Of a stretch of DNA of 6,318 bases, positions 1 through 5,972 are shown piece after piece (within the stretch, counting starts at the first letter, position 1; each line of letters starts with the position of its first letter). Origin of the DNA: an uncultured Roseburia sp. (GTDB taxonomy: Bacteria > Bacillota > Clostridia > Lachnospirales > Lachnospiraceae); the NCBI GenBank assembly GCA_947384095.1, contig CANDFU010000109.1, positions 1 through 6,318 of the forward strand. Reading direction: 5' to 3'. Under the pieces are notes generated by a model. That model had not been told where the DNA came from and did no database searches. It saw only the letters and a program-made list of their open reading frames with translations. Both the position numbers and the translations under genes were made by a program.

Positions 1-188
1 TTCAGCTCCTGTAAAAAAACCGTCAGAAGCACTCCGGTAAAACCATAGATAAAACAAAACGGCCCCGATGCAAAACCACGGTTTTTAAAATCCTTTTCTT
101 TCAGTGTCGCAACCGTCGTCTCCGCCAGCCAAGCCAGAAACGAGTACGCAAAAAAAAGCATCGCTGTCTCATAAAATGTGTAATTCAT
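1..188 (-). CDS. CmpB-like (PF06541-type) membrane protein, N-terminal part only
   Basis: The reading frame starts at the ATG complementary to 186-188 and runs off the left edge, giving 62 complete codons. The product starts MNYTFYETAMLFFAYSFLAW, a hydrophobic first membrane segment at about residues 5-24. A short charged loop with KEKDFKNRGF follows, then the family-like SGPFCFIYGF, which leads into a second membrane segment. The pattern of an aromatic first helix, then K-x-x-x-NRGF-x-x-GPxCxIYG, is what I recognise from PF06541, the 'putative ABC transporter type IV / CmpB' family. These are small multi-spanning Firmicute proteins of unknown biochemical role despite the ABC name. A GAGGGA ribosome binding site sits 10 nt upstream and a sigma-A-like promoter lies further up. 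The C-terminal part is outside the window. The family call rests on motif memory only. The gene itself is well supported. Confidence 0.8.
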   Translation of the reverse strand, partial: MNYTFYETAMLFFAYSFLAWLAETTVATLKEKDFKNRGFASGPFCFIYGFTGVLLTVFLQEL

Positions 189-198
189 GATTCTTTTA

Positions 199-204
199 TC
201 CCTC
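199..204 (-). promoter_or_regulatory. Ribosome binding site of the CmpB-like gene
   Basis: On the minus strand the sequence reads GAGGGA, followed by TAAAAGAATC and then ATG. This is a strong purine-rich Shine-Dalgarno match at 10 nt, a slightly long spacing. It supports the ATG at 188 as the start. Confidence 0.7.
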
Positions 205-223
205 GTATCTTTTTCTAACCTAT

Positions 224-254
224 ATAATAAACCATACCGCAGCAGTACGGTCAA
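224..254 (-). promoter_or_regulatory. Candidate sigma-A promoter for the CmpB-like gene
   Basis: Reading leftward on the minus strand, a -35 element TTGACC (complement of 249-254) is followed after 19 bp by TATTAT (complement of 224-229). The -35 is near consensus, but the spacer is 2 bp longer than ideal. Shifting the -10 to TTATTA gives 18 bp. The inferred transcription start near 217 leaves a 5' leader of about 28 nt. It is placed back to back with the promoter of the S66 peptidase, with 11 bp between the two -35 elements. Confidence 0.5.
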
Positions 255-265
255 GAACAAAATGA

Positions 266-294
266 TTGCAAGTTTTTCGATGCTGTTTTACAAT
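266..294 (+). promoter_or_regulatory. Candidate sigma-A promoter for the S66 peptidase gene
   Basis: TTGCAA at 266-271 and TACAAT at 289-294 are separated by exactly 17 bp. The -10 matches TATAAT at five of six bases and the -35 matches TTGACA at four of six. Transcription would start near 301, leaving about 37 nt of leader before the ATG at 338. The promoter lies inside an open upstream extension of the peptidase frame (TTG at 266, ATG at 293). Those upstream codons would not be in the mRNA, so they cannot be the real start. Confidence 0.65.
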
Positions 295-327
295 GAGAAA
301 AAGAAAGACGCCGGACAGTGCAGAAAT

Positions 328-333
328 GAGGAA
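328..333 (+). promoter_or_regulatory. Ribosome binding site that fixes the S66 peptidase start
   Basis: GAGGAA lies 4 nt before the ATG at 338 (AGGA with a 5-nt gap). The competing in-frame starts at 266 (TTG), 293 and 326 have no comparable purine tract at the right distance, and 326 overlaps this site. It selects the 348-residue product. Confidence 0.75.
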
Positions 334-337
334 TAAA

Positions 338-1384
338 ATGAAGTATCCAGAATATTTACCGGAAAACGGAACGATCGGTTTTGTGGCGCCGTCCTTTGGC
401 TGCAGCACGGAACCCTACAAAACAGCTTTTATAAACGCGCAGAAAAAACTGGCGGCGCTCGGACACCGGTTCGATCCCGGGCCGAATTGTTACGCCGGCT
501 GCGGAATCGGCATCAGCAATACGCCGCAGGCGTGCGGAGCCGAGCTTACCGACTATTATTGCAGCAAAAGCAATGATATCTTAATCTCCTGCGGCGGCGG
601 AGAGCTGATGTGTGAGACGATGGGCTTTGTCGACTTTGAACGGATCCGCGCGGCGGAACCCAAATGGTATATGGGATTTTCCGACAACACGAACATGACC
701 TTTCTCCTGACGACACTCTGCGACACCGCCTCCATCTATGGTCCCTGCGCGCCCTCCTTCGGCATGGAACCGTGGCATAAGAGTATCGAAGACGCCTACC
801 ATCTGCTCCGCGGTGAAACAGACACGGTTTACGGATATCCGCTCTGGGAAAAAGAAGGGAAAAAAGATGAAGAACACCCGCTCGCGCCTTACCACACCAC
901 CGAAGATCGCAGGCTGCGTCTGCTTCTGCCCGGCCGGGAGATCACCGACGCCGCGCCGGGCAAAAACGCGCGCTTACAGGGCCGCCTGATCGGCGGCTGC
1001 ATGGACTGTCTTGTCAATCTCCTCGGAACAAAATATGACAGGGTGACAGAATTTACAGAACGCTACCGCGACGACGGCATTCTCTGGTTTCTCGAATCCT
1101 GTGATCTCAATGTCATGTCCATCCGCCGGGCCGTCTGGCAGATGAAAAACGCAGGCTGGTTTTCCCATGTGAACGGTTTTCTGATCGGCAGGCCTCTCGT
1201 GTACGGCCAGGAAATGATGGGGCTTGATCACTGCCATGCGGTCTCTGATCTGCTGCGGGATCTCAATGTCCCGGTTGTCATGGATGTGGATTTAGGCCAT
1301 CTGCCCCCGATGATGCCGCTGATCTGCGGCAGTTACGCAACGGCGGAGATCACGGGAAACGACATCTGCATCAAAATGAGATGA
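338..1384 (+). CDS. S66-family LD-carboxypeptidase / MccF-like serine peptidase
   Basis: The product is 348 residues starting MKYPEYLPENGTIGFVAPSF. The N-terminal IGFVAPSFG matches the family-opening strand and loop. The nucleophile sits in the MGFSDNTN motif at Ser115. The charge-relay Glu is in WFLESCD at Glu253 and the His is in DLGHLPPMMP at His321, so the Ser-Glu-His triad is complete and in family order. The family works in the cytoplasm. LdcA enzymes remove the terminal D-Ala from the L,D-bond of murein tetrapeptides during cell-wall recycling, while MccF enzymes cut the amide of processed microcin C-type toxins. The length is nearer MccF (about 345) than E. coli LdcA (about 305). The WEKEGKKDEEHPLAPY stretch (about 160-175) is the kind of extra loop seen in MccF-like clostridial members. 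The true substrate cannot be decided here. It has its own promoter and RBS and is monocistronic as far as visible. No signal peptide is seen. Confidence 0.9.
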   Translation: MKYPEYLPENGTIGFVAPSFGCSTEPYKTAFINAQKKLAALGHRFDPGPNCYAGCGIGISNTPQACGAELTDYYCSKSNDILISCGGGELMCETMGFVDFERIRAAEPKWYMGFSDNTNMTFLLTTLCDTASIYGPCAPSFGMEPWHKSIEDAYHLLRGETDTVYGYPLWEKEGKKDEEHPLAPYHTTEDRRLRLLLPGREITDAAPGKNARLQGRLIGGCMDCLVNLLGTKYDRVTEFTERYRDDGILWFLESCDLNVMSIRRAVWQMKNAGWFSHVNGFLIGRPLVYGQEMMGLDHCHAVSDLLRDLNVPVVMDVDLGHLPPMMPLICGSYATAEITGNDICIKMR

Positions 1385-1418
1385 CTTCTTTGTTTTATCC
1401 CATACCGGCGCCGATACA

Positions 1419-1442
1419 GAGTCCGCGGCAAAGCGCGGACTC
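1419..1442. terminator. Perfect 9-bp hairpin between convergent genes; possible bidirectional terminator
   Basis: GAGTCCGCG (1419-1427), loop GCAAAG, then CGCGGACTC (1434-1442). The stem is perfect and GC-rich. It lies 34 nt from the stop of the S66 peptidase gene and 34 nt from the stop of the permease gene. No T-tract follows on either strand, so it is not a classic intrinsic terminator. It may halt transcription with other factors or protect 3' ends. The remainder of the 1385-1476 gap holds a short imperfect palindrome around GGCGCC (1403-1416) and nothing else I can support. Confidence 0.45.
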
Positions 1443-1476
1443 CCGATGAGAGGCCGTCACACCTTCCACAGCCGGA

Positions 1477-4400
1477 TTATTCCACACTCTTGAGCGCTTC
1501 CACCGGATCAATCCCGTCTAAGGACCGGTTCGTGATCAGATCCACCACCAGGGCAAACCCAAAAGACATAGCCGCAGAGATGACAAAGCTTATACCGTGC
1601 AGCGACACCTCCAGATAAATGGACGGCATATTTAAAATATAAGTCAGCGTACCGGCAAACACATATCCGAGCGGCAATCCCAGGACAATCCCGATCACAG
1701 TCAGAATCAGCGTCTCCTTATTGACGTACAGATGTACCTCGCTGTCATAAAAACCGAGCACCTTTATCGTCGCAAGCTCCCTGCAGCGCTCAGAGATATT
1801 GGTGGAGGAAAGCGTAAACAACACGACAAACGCCAGGCTTGCCGCCATAATAATCACGACATAGACAACCATATTGATCAATGCAAACGCCTTGGAAAAA
1901 TCATCTTTCAGCTCTTTCGTGCTCACCGCGGAAAGCACCCCTTCTCTCGCCCCCAGTTCGTCCGCATATGCGATGGGATCCGCAATCTCCTCCGGCAGAT
2001 TGACCAGTACGCCATTGGGTTCATACTCCCAGGACAGCGATTCATAGAGCGCCTTCGAAATATAAACATTATTTCCCAGATAATTTTTTACGATTCCGGA
2101 GACAGGAAATGTTTCTTTCCTCAGCGATAAATCCTGAACTGACACCATATCCCCAGCTCCAAAACCGAGGACATTCGCCGCATTTCTCGTCACATAGATT
2201 CCGGCGTCATCCATCTGCACCGCCTCCCCCGAAATCATTTCCAGCGAAAGATAGCGATCCAGCGGTACGTCTTCCGGAATCACAAACATCTGTACCTTTT
2301 CCTCGTCTCCCTCCGGATTGATCAGCTTCACCGACGCGATCTGCAGATTGAGATAGTCGGCTCCCGGCTCCATATAAGAGAGCAGCTTTTCATTGTCGTC
2401 CCCGGTACTGACCGCCATCAGATCATACCGATACGTCTGCTCGTACTGCCGGGGCATCAGATCCGTCACCGAATCCTTCACCGCAAAGCCAAACAAAAGC
2501 AGCGCCATGCATCCCATAATCCCGGCGATCGTCATAAACAGGCGCTTTTTGTACCGGAACAGATTGCGCGCCGTCACTTTATTTAAGAAGGATAAGCGCT
2601 TCCAGAGCGGCGTCACATATTCCAGAAATACCCTGGAACCGGAGCGCGGCGCTTTGGGCCGCATCAGCTCCGCCGGCATGGAACGAAGCTCCGCAAAGCA
2701 GGCCGCCGCCGTAGCGCCGACAATCCCCAGCACGAACAGTCCCATCCCGCCGATACCATAAAAAGAATCAAACCGGAGCGGATAGTCCGGAAGCAGATAC
2801 ATTGTCCGGAAAAAAACAAAAATAATTTTTGGCAGAACAACAAATCCGCCGATATCACCCAGAATCCCCCCGGCCAGACAGGCCAGACACGCATACGTCA
2901 GATATTTTCTGCGGATTTCCTTATCCGTAAACCCCAGCGCCTTGTAGGTGCCGATCAGTCCCCTGTCCTCCTCAACCATGCGCGTGATCGTTGTAAGGCT
3001 GATTAAAACCGCCACGACAAAGAATACGGCCGGAAACACCGTCCCCAGAGCCTCAATCGAATCCGCGTCGCTTCCGACGTTTGCATATCCGCTCAGGGAG
3101 CTACGGTCCTGTACATACCATTGTGTCAGATCAATCTCCGCCAGTCCGTCCCTGGCCTCCCTTATCTTCTCCGCCGCTTCCGCCTTGTCCGACTCGTATT
3201 TTTTCTTTTCTTCCAGAAGCTCACGCTCACCGTCTTTTAGTTTCTCCCGGTTCTCCTCAATCTCAGCCTTTCCATCCGCAATCTGCCGTTCTGCCTCTTC
3301 TTCCTGTTCTGCCAGTTCTGCTTCGCCGTCATCAAGCCTTTTTCTGTTGTCCTCCAGTTCGGCAGACCCGTTCGCCGCCTGCTCTTTTCCATAAATCAGC
3401 TGTGCTTCACTTTCCTCAATCTGTCTTTGCGCCTCCGCAAACTGTGCGCCGGCAGCCGCCTCCTGTTCCGAAATCTGCGCCTCCTGCTCGCCCGACACCA
3501 CCCCCGCAGCGTCAAGCTGCCCCAGACCAAGCGCAAGCTTCGGCAGCTCTGTCCCAAGCGACTGTAGCTGCGCCTTCTGAGCGGTGAGCGCTTCCGTCTG
3601 CGCCTCATAATCCGCTGCTCCCGGGTCAAGCATCATGATCTGGTAATCGATTCCCTGGACGGCTGCCTCCGCCACGGGCAGGAATGCTCCCAGAAAAGCT
3701 TCCTGCGCAAAAGCGCATGTTCCCGCAACAGCGGCTTCGGCAGCTTCGGCAGCCGTAAGCTCCGCTTCCAGTTCCTCCCTGATCTGCGCATACTCTGAAG
3801 CCGACGGTTCCGTCGCCGCAAGCTCCTTTTGTAACTGCGCCGCTCTCGCCTGTGCCCGCACCGCCGGGGCGTACGCATCCCCCGCCGTCTGTCTTAAAAG
3901 CTCCCACTCCCTTTCCGGCCATGCACCGCCAAACTGTTCTTTTACCTGCTGAAACTGCACCGTAAGTTCTCCGAGTGCAGCCTGCGTCTCTGCGCGGCTG
4001 CCCGCAAGCGCCCCGCGCGCCGATGCGAACTGCTCCGCCGCCCTGTCGCGCTCTGCTGCAAGTGTCTTTTTTGCCTCCGCGAGTTCTGCCTCCCCGGCAT
4101 TCAATTCCTTTTCCGCCTCTGTGAGCTGCGTCTGCGCCTCCGCGAGCTGCCTGCGGCCTTCGGAAAGCGCCTCCCTTGCCTCTGCAAACTCGCGCTTTGC
4201 CTCTTTTTCTTTCCCGAGAAGCTCACGCTCCGCCGAGAGCAGCTCCTCTCTGCCCTCAGAAAGCTCACGCTCCGCGTCGGAAAACGCAGCCTCTGCCTCC
4301 GCAAGCCGGTCGTTTATCTCCGCTTCCGCTTCCCCGATCTCACGTTCCGCTTCCCCGATGACCTCGTCATAACGCGCCTGCTCACGCTGCCCTTTCACCT

Positions 4401-5154
4401 GCTCTTCAATCCGGCGCACCATTCGGCCAGCCAGCTCCTCATACGCGTCAGAATAACAGAACAATTCACTGCTGCCCGCAAGCTGCAAATAAACTGCCGT
4501 GTACACCTCACTCTCTACCGCCTCCGGACGCACAAAAAACGTATAATCCGTCGACGCCGCAGCGCGGAACGAAACAGAGCCGCTGGGATTGTTAATGTCC
4601 GCCGCATCTGTCACAACACCCGTGATCGTATATACCGTATTTGGAAAGTGAAACTGCATCCCGCTCTCTTCCTCGTCGTCACCTGCAGCTTCCTCCTGCT
4701 CTTCTTCAATCGTCAGCGTATCTCCGATGGCCTTTCCCGATTCCTGTATATATTTTTCCGTCACGGCAATCTCGTCCGATCGCCCGGGAAGCTTCCCCGC
4801 GCACAGATACGGAATATTCATCCCGCCCAGCGTCTTTACCTCAGCCGTCGCATTCTTTTCCCCGATCTTCGTATGTACCGTCTCGCTATAAGCCCCCTGA
4901 GCGGCTTCAATGCCCTCCATCCCGCCCAGCGCCGCCACATCTTCGTCCGTCAGCCCCAGCGTCGAGACAACGCAGATATCAAACAGCTTCTGCTCATCAA
5001 AAAATGTATCTGCCGCACTGCGCAGGTCGACACAGGCCGCCGTAAGTCCCGTGAGCATTGTCACGCCCAGCGCCGTAATCAGCACTATCGAAAAAAACCT
5101 CTTTTTCCCGTTCCGGATGGAACGCCAGACATCCTTATTGTAAGCCTTTTTCAC
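1477..5154 (-). CDS. FtsX/MacB-type ABC transporter permease with a giant coiled-coil insertion (1225 aa)
   Basis: The start is GTG at 5154, supported by GGAGGG 5 nt upstream. Domains in order: TM1 about 20-42; extracytoplasmic domain about 43-235, with the family-like GKLPGRSDEIAVTEKY (120-135) and an acidic loop (150-163); coiled-coil stalk about 236-675; a conserved-looking junction with GSDADSIEALGTVFP (694-708); first FtsX unit with TM2 about 703-724, TM3 751-780 and TM4 801-822, containing TRMVEEDRGLIGTYKALGF; a linker with RPKAP and KVTARNLFRYKKR; TM5 about 871-893; second extracytoplasmic domain about 895-1085; second FtsX unit with TM6 1091-1115, TM7 1147-1173 and TM8 1186-1205, containing SERCRELATIKVLGF; C-terminus GIDPVEALKSVE. 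Both FtsX repeats are in one chain, so one gene could supply both halves of the membrane unit, or it may dimerise as MacB does. The family uses ATP in the cytosol to move or push the extracytoplasmic domains, for export or mechanical signalling. The substrate is not deducible. The frame is intact with no sign of decay. Confidence 0.93.
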   Translation of the reverse strand: MKKAYNKDVWRSIRNGKKRFFSIVLITALGVTMLTGLTAACVDLRSAADTFFDEQKLFDICVVSTLGLTDEDVAALGGMEGIEAAQGAYSETVHTKIGEKNATAEVKTLGGMNIPYLCAGKLPGRSDEIAVTEKYIQESGKAIGDTLTIEEEQEEAAGDDEEESGMQFHFPNTVYTITGVVTDAADINNPSGSVSFRAAASTDYTFFVRPEAVESEVYTAVYLQLAGSSELFCYSDAYEELAGRMVRRIEEQVKGQREQARYDEVIGEAEREIGEAEAEINDRLAEAEAAFSDAERELSEGREELLSAERELLGKEKEAKREFAEAREALSEGRRQLAEAQTQLTEAEKELNAGEAELAEAKKTLAAERDRAAEQFASARGALAGSRAETQAALGELTVQFQQVKEQFGGAWPEREWELLRQTAGDAYAPAVRAQARAAQLQKELAATEPSASEYAQIREELEAELTAAEAAEAAVAGTCAFAQEAFLGAFLPVAEAAVQGIDYQIMMLDPGAADYEAQTEALTAQKAQLQSLGTELPKLALGLGQLDAAGVVSGEQEAQISEQEAAAGAQFAEAQRQIEESEAQLIYGKEQAANGSAELEDNRKRLDDGEAELAEQEEEAERQIADGKAEIEENREKLKDGERELLEEKKKYESDKAEAAEKIREARDGLAEIDLTQWYVQDRSSLSGYANVGSDADSIEALGTVFPAVFFVVAVLISLTTITRMVEEDRGLIGTYKALGFTDKEIRRKYLTYACLACLAGGILGDIGGFVVLPKIIFVFFRTMYLLPDYPLRFDSFYGIGGMGLFVLGIVGATAAACFAELRSMPAELMRPKAPRSGSRVFLEYVTPLWKRLSFLNKVTARNLFRYKKRLFMTIAGIMGCMALLLFGFAVKDSVTDLMPRQYEQTYRYDLMAVSTGDDNEKLLSYMEPGADYLNLQIASVKLINPEGDEEKVQMFVIPEDVPLDRYLSLEMISGEAVQMDDAGIYVTRNAANVLGFGAGDMVSVQDLSLRKETFPVSGIVKNYLGNNVYISKALYESLSWEYEPNGVLVNLPEEIADPIAYADELGAREGVLSAVSTKELKDDFSKAFALINMVVYVVIIMAASLAFVVLFTLSSTNISERCRELATIKVLGFYDSEVHLYVNKETLILTVIGIVLGLPLGYVFAGTLTYILNMPSIYLEVSLHGISFVISAAMSFGFALVVDLITNRSLDGIDPVEALKSVE
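4219..4272 (-). repeat. Repeated 12-mer AAGCTCACGCTC coding E-R-E-L, 42-bp spacing
   Basis: The 12-mer AAGCTCACGCTC occurs at 4219-4230 and 4261-4272, exactly 42 bp apart, which is 14 codons or two heptads. A third copy lies at 3217-3228, in the other arm of the stalk. All three encode E-R-E-L on the minus strand (residues 309-312, 295-298 and 643-646). Identical codons suggest internal duplication rather than only convergent protein composition. Confidence 0.6.
4324..4359 (-). repeat. 21-bp-period direct repeat, one heptad duplicated
   Basis: TTCCGCTTCCCCGAT occurs at 4324-4338 and again at 4345-4359. The period of 21 bp equals seven codons. The copies encode I-G-E-A-E at residues 266-270 and 273-277 at the start of the stalk. 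This fits slippage or unequal exchange that adds one heptad without breaking frame or register. Confidence 0.7.
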
Positions 5155-5159
5155 TCGAA

Positions 5160-5165
5160 CCCTCC
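5160..5165 (-). promoter_or_regulatory. Ribosome binding site deciding the GTG start of the permease
   Basis: On the minus strand GGAGGG is followed by TTCGA and then GTG. The site fills most of the 15-nt gap after the ATPase stop codon. It is the reason to accept the non-ATG start at 5154. Confidence 0.85.
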
Positions 5166-5169
5166 AAAA

Positions 5170-5871
5170 TTACCACTCGATCTCCGCAATCGGAACCGGG
5201 CACGCATTTTTTGCAACCTCCGTCACCTTTCCGCTTTTAAAACGGATAAGGCGGTCCGCCATCGGCGCCAGCGCCGAGTTATGCGTGATCAGAAGCACCG
5301 TGATCTTTTCTCTGCGGCAGGTATCCTGTAAAAGCTGCAGAATCTGCTTTCCCGTATTATAATCCAGCGCACCTGTCGGCTCGTCGCACAAGAGCAGCTT
5401 GGGATTTTTCGCAAGAGCACGCGCAATCGACACTCTCTGCTGCTCTCCGCCGGAGAGCTGGGCCGGAAAATTGCCCTTTCTCCCGGAAAGCCCTACCTTA
5501 TCAAGCGTCTCTGAAGCATCCAGTGAATTTTTACACACCTGCGCCGCCAGCTCGACATTCTCAAGCGCCGTCAGGTTCGGCACAAGATTGTAAAACTGAA
5601 ACACAAAACCGATATCCGTGCGCCGGTATCCGACAAGCTGCTTTTTGTTATAACGGGTGATATCACTGCCGTCCACCAGAATCTGCCCCGAAGTCGGAAC
5701 GTCCATCCCTCCCAGGATATTCAGTGCAGTCGTCTTCCCCGCACCGGATGAACCTAAAATTACTGCCAGTTCCCCCCGTTCAACGGCAAACTGCGCATCG
5801 TCCAGCGCCCGGATCACATTTTCTCCCGTCCGGTATTCCTTCACGATGTGATTAAATTCAATATATGCCAT
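5170..5871 (-). CDS. MacB/LolD-type ABC transporter ATPase
   Basis: The product is 233 residues, the usual size for a stand-alone ATPase of this family. All nucleotide-binding motifs are present: Walker A GSSGAGKT (40-47), Q-loop Gln92 in [20 protein letters not shown], signature LSGGEQQR (139-146), Walker B LLLCDEP with catalytic Glu164, D-loop GALD (167-170) and switch His197 in LITHN. The [18 protein letters not shown] pattern and DEPTGALD are typical of ATPases that pair with FtsX/MacB-type permeases. It acts at the cytoplasmic face and drives the permease encoded 15 nt downstream, which is almost certainly cotranscribed. The short tail after residue 215 ends in PIAEIEW and has no extra domain. 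The start ATG at 5871 has GGAAG 5 nt upstream. The divergent TetR gene suggests ligand-responsive expression. The name macB is not used because substrate and partner proteins differ. Confidence 0.95.
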   Translation of the reverse strand: MAYIEFNHIVKEYRTGENVIRALDDAQFAVERGELAVILGSSGAGKTTALNILGGMDVPTSGQILVDGSDITRYNKKQLVGYRRTDIGFVFQFYNLVPNLTALENVELAAQVCKNSLDASETLDKVGLSGRKGNFPAQLSGGEQQRVSIARALAKNPKLLLCDEPTGALDYNTGKQILQLLQDTCRREKITVLLITHNSALAPMADRLIRFKSGKVTEVAKNACPVPIAEIEW

Positions 5872-5876
5872 ACATA

Positions 5877-5881
5877 CTTCC
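5877..5881 (-). promoter_or_regulatory. Ribosome binding site of the ABC ATPase
   Basis: GGAAG on the minus strand with 5 nt (TATGT) before the ATG at 5871. A second purine tract AAAGGA lies further upstream but at too long a distance for this start. Confidence 0.65.
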
Positions 5882-5914
5882 AGTCCTTTCCCCAGACAAT
5901 CCTTTTTCTTTCTA

Positions 5915-5944
5915 AGTATATCCCCGATAAAACAGACTCATCAA
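5915..5944 (-). promoter_or_regulatory. Candidate promoter of the ABC transporter operon
   Basis: On the minus strand TTGATG (complement of 5939-5944) is followed after 18 bp by TATACT (complement of 5915-5920). The -10 matches at five of six bases and the -35 at four of six. Transcription would start near 5908, leaving a leader of roughly 37 nt before the ATPase start. It is weaker than the divergent TetR promoter and the -35 choice is uncertain, since TTGATT at 5943-5948 would need a 22-bp spacer. Confidence 0.5.
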
Positions 5945-5969
5945 TCAACAATCCGTAACCAAATGTTGA
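5945..5969. repeat. Inverted repeat TCAACA-N13-TGTTGA between the divergent promoters
   Basis: TCAACA at 5945-5950 and its reverse complement TGTTGA at 5964-5969 are separated by 13 bp. The pair lies just upstream of both candidate promoters. Centre-to-centre spacing of the half-sites is 19 bp, about two helical turns, so a dimeric regulator could bind both. Six-bp arms in AT-rich DNA can arise by chance. Confidence 0.3.
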
Positions 5970-5972
5970 GTT

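Larger units (their letters stand above)
3130..4449 (-). other. Region encoding the coiled-coil stalk of the permease (about residues 236-675)
   Basis: The segment is rich in Glu, Ala, Gln, Arg and Lys. It has two heptad arms and a more hydrophobic, Pro/Gly-broken middle. Arm 1 (about 236-405) shows apolar residues at L298, L305, L312, then after 11 residues F323, L330, L337, L344, L351, L358 and L365. Arm 2 (about 553-675) shows I579, L586, A593, L600, L607, L614 and A621, then after 4 residues I625, I632, L639, L646 and Y653. The 11- and 4-residue steps are register shifts (stutters). The topology (after TM1, before TM2) puts the stalk outside the membrane, most simply as an antiparallel hairpin whose tip lies at about 406-552. 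This is read from sequence; no structure prediction was run. Confidence 0.8.

Noticed and set aside
738..989. Alternative plus-strand frame inside the S66 peptidase gene
   Set aside because: It is Arg/Pro/Thr-rich, has no RBS and lies within a gene with an intact catalytic triad.
1403..1416. Imperfect palindrome around GGCGCC in the convergent gap
   Set aside because: It has no room for a loop and no T-run, so a terminator or binding-site call cannot be supported.
2948..3587. Plus-strand Ser/Pro-rich open frames opposite the stalk
   Set aside because: Their Ser-, Pro- and Phe-rich products mirror the Glu/Ala/Lys codons of the coiled coil on the other strand. The permease frame is continuous and explains the DNA.
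3396..3922. Minus-strand Arg/Gly-rich frames overlapping the permease in other phases
   Set aside because: These are frame-shifted readings of the same coiled-coil codons, with compositions typical of shadow frames. Nothing suggests a programmed frameshift.
4648..5331. Plus-strand open frame of 227 codons spanning the permease N-terminus and the ATPase C-terminus
   Set aside because: It is antisense to two well-supported genes, has a basic low-complexity translation with no recognisable domain, and lacks a ribosome binding site. It is a by-product of the codon composition of the opposite strand.
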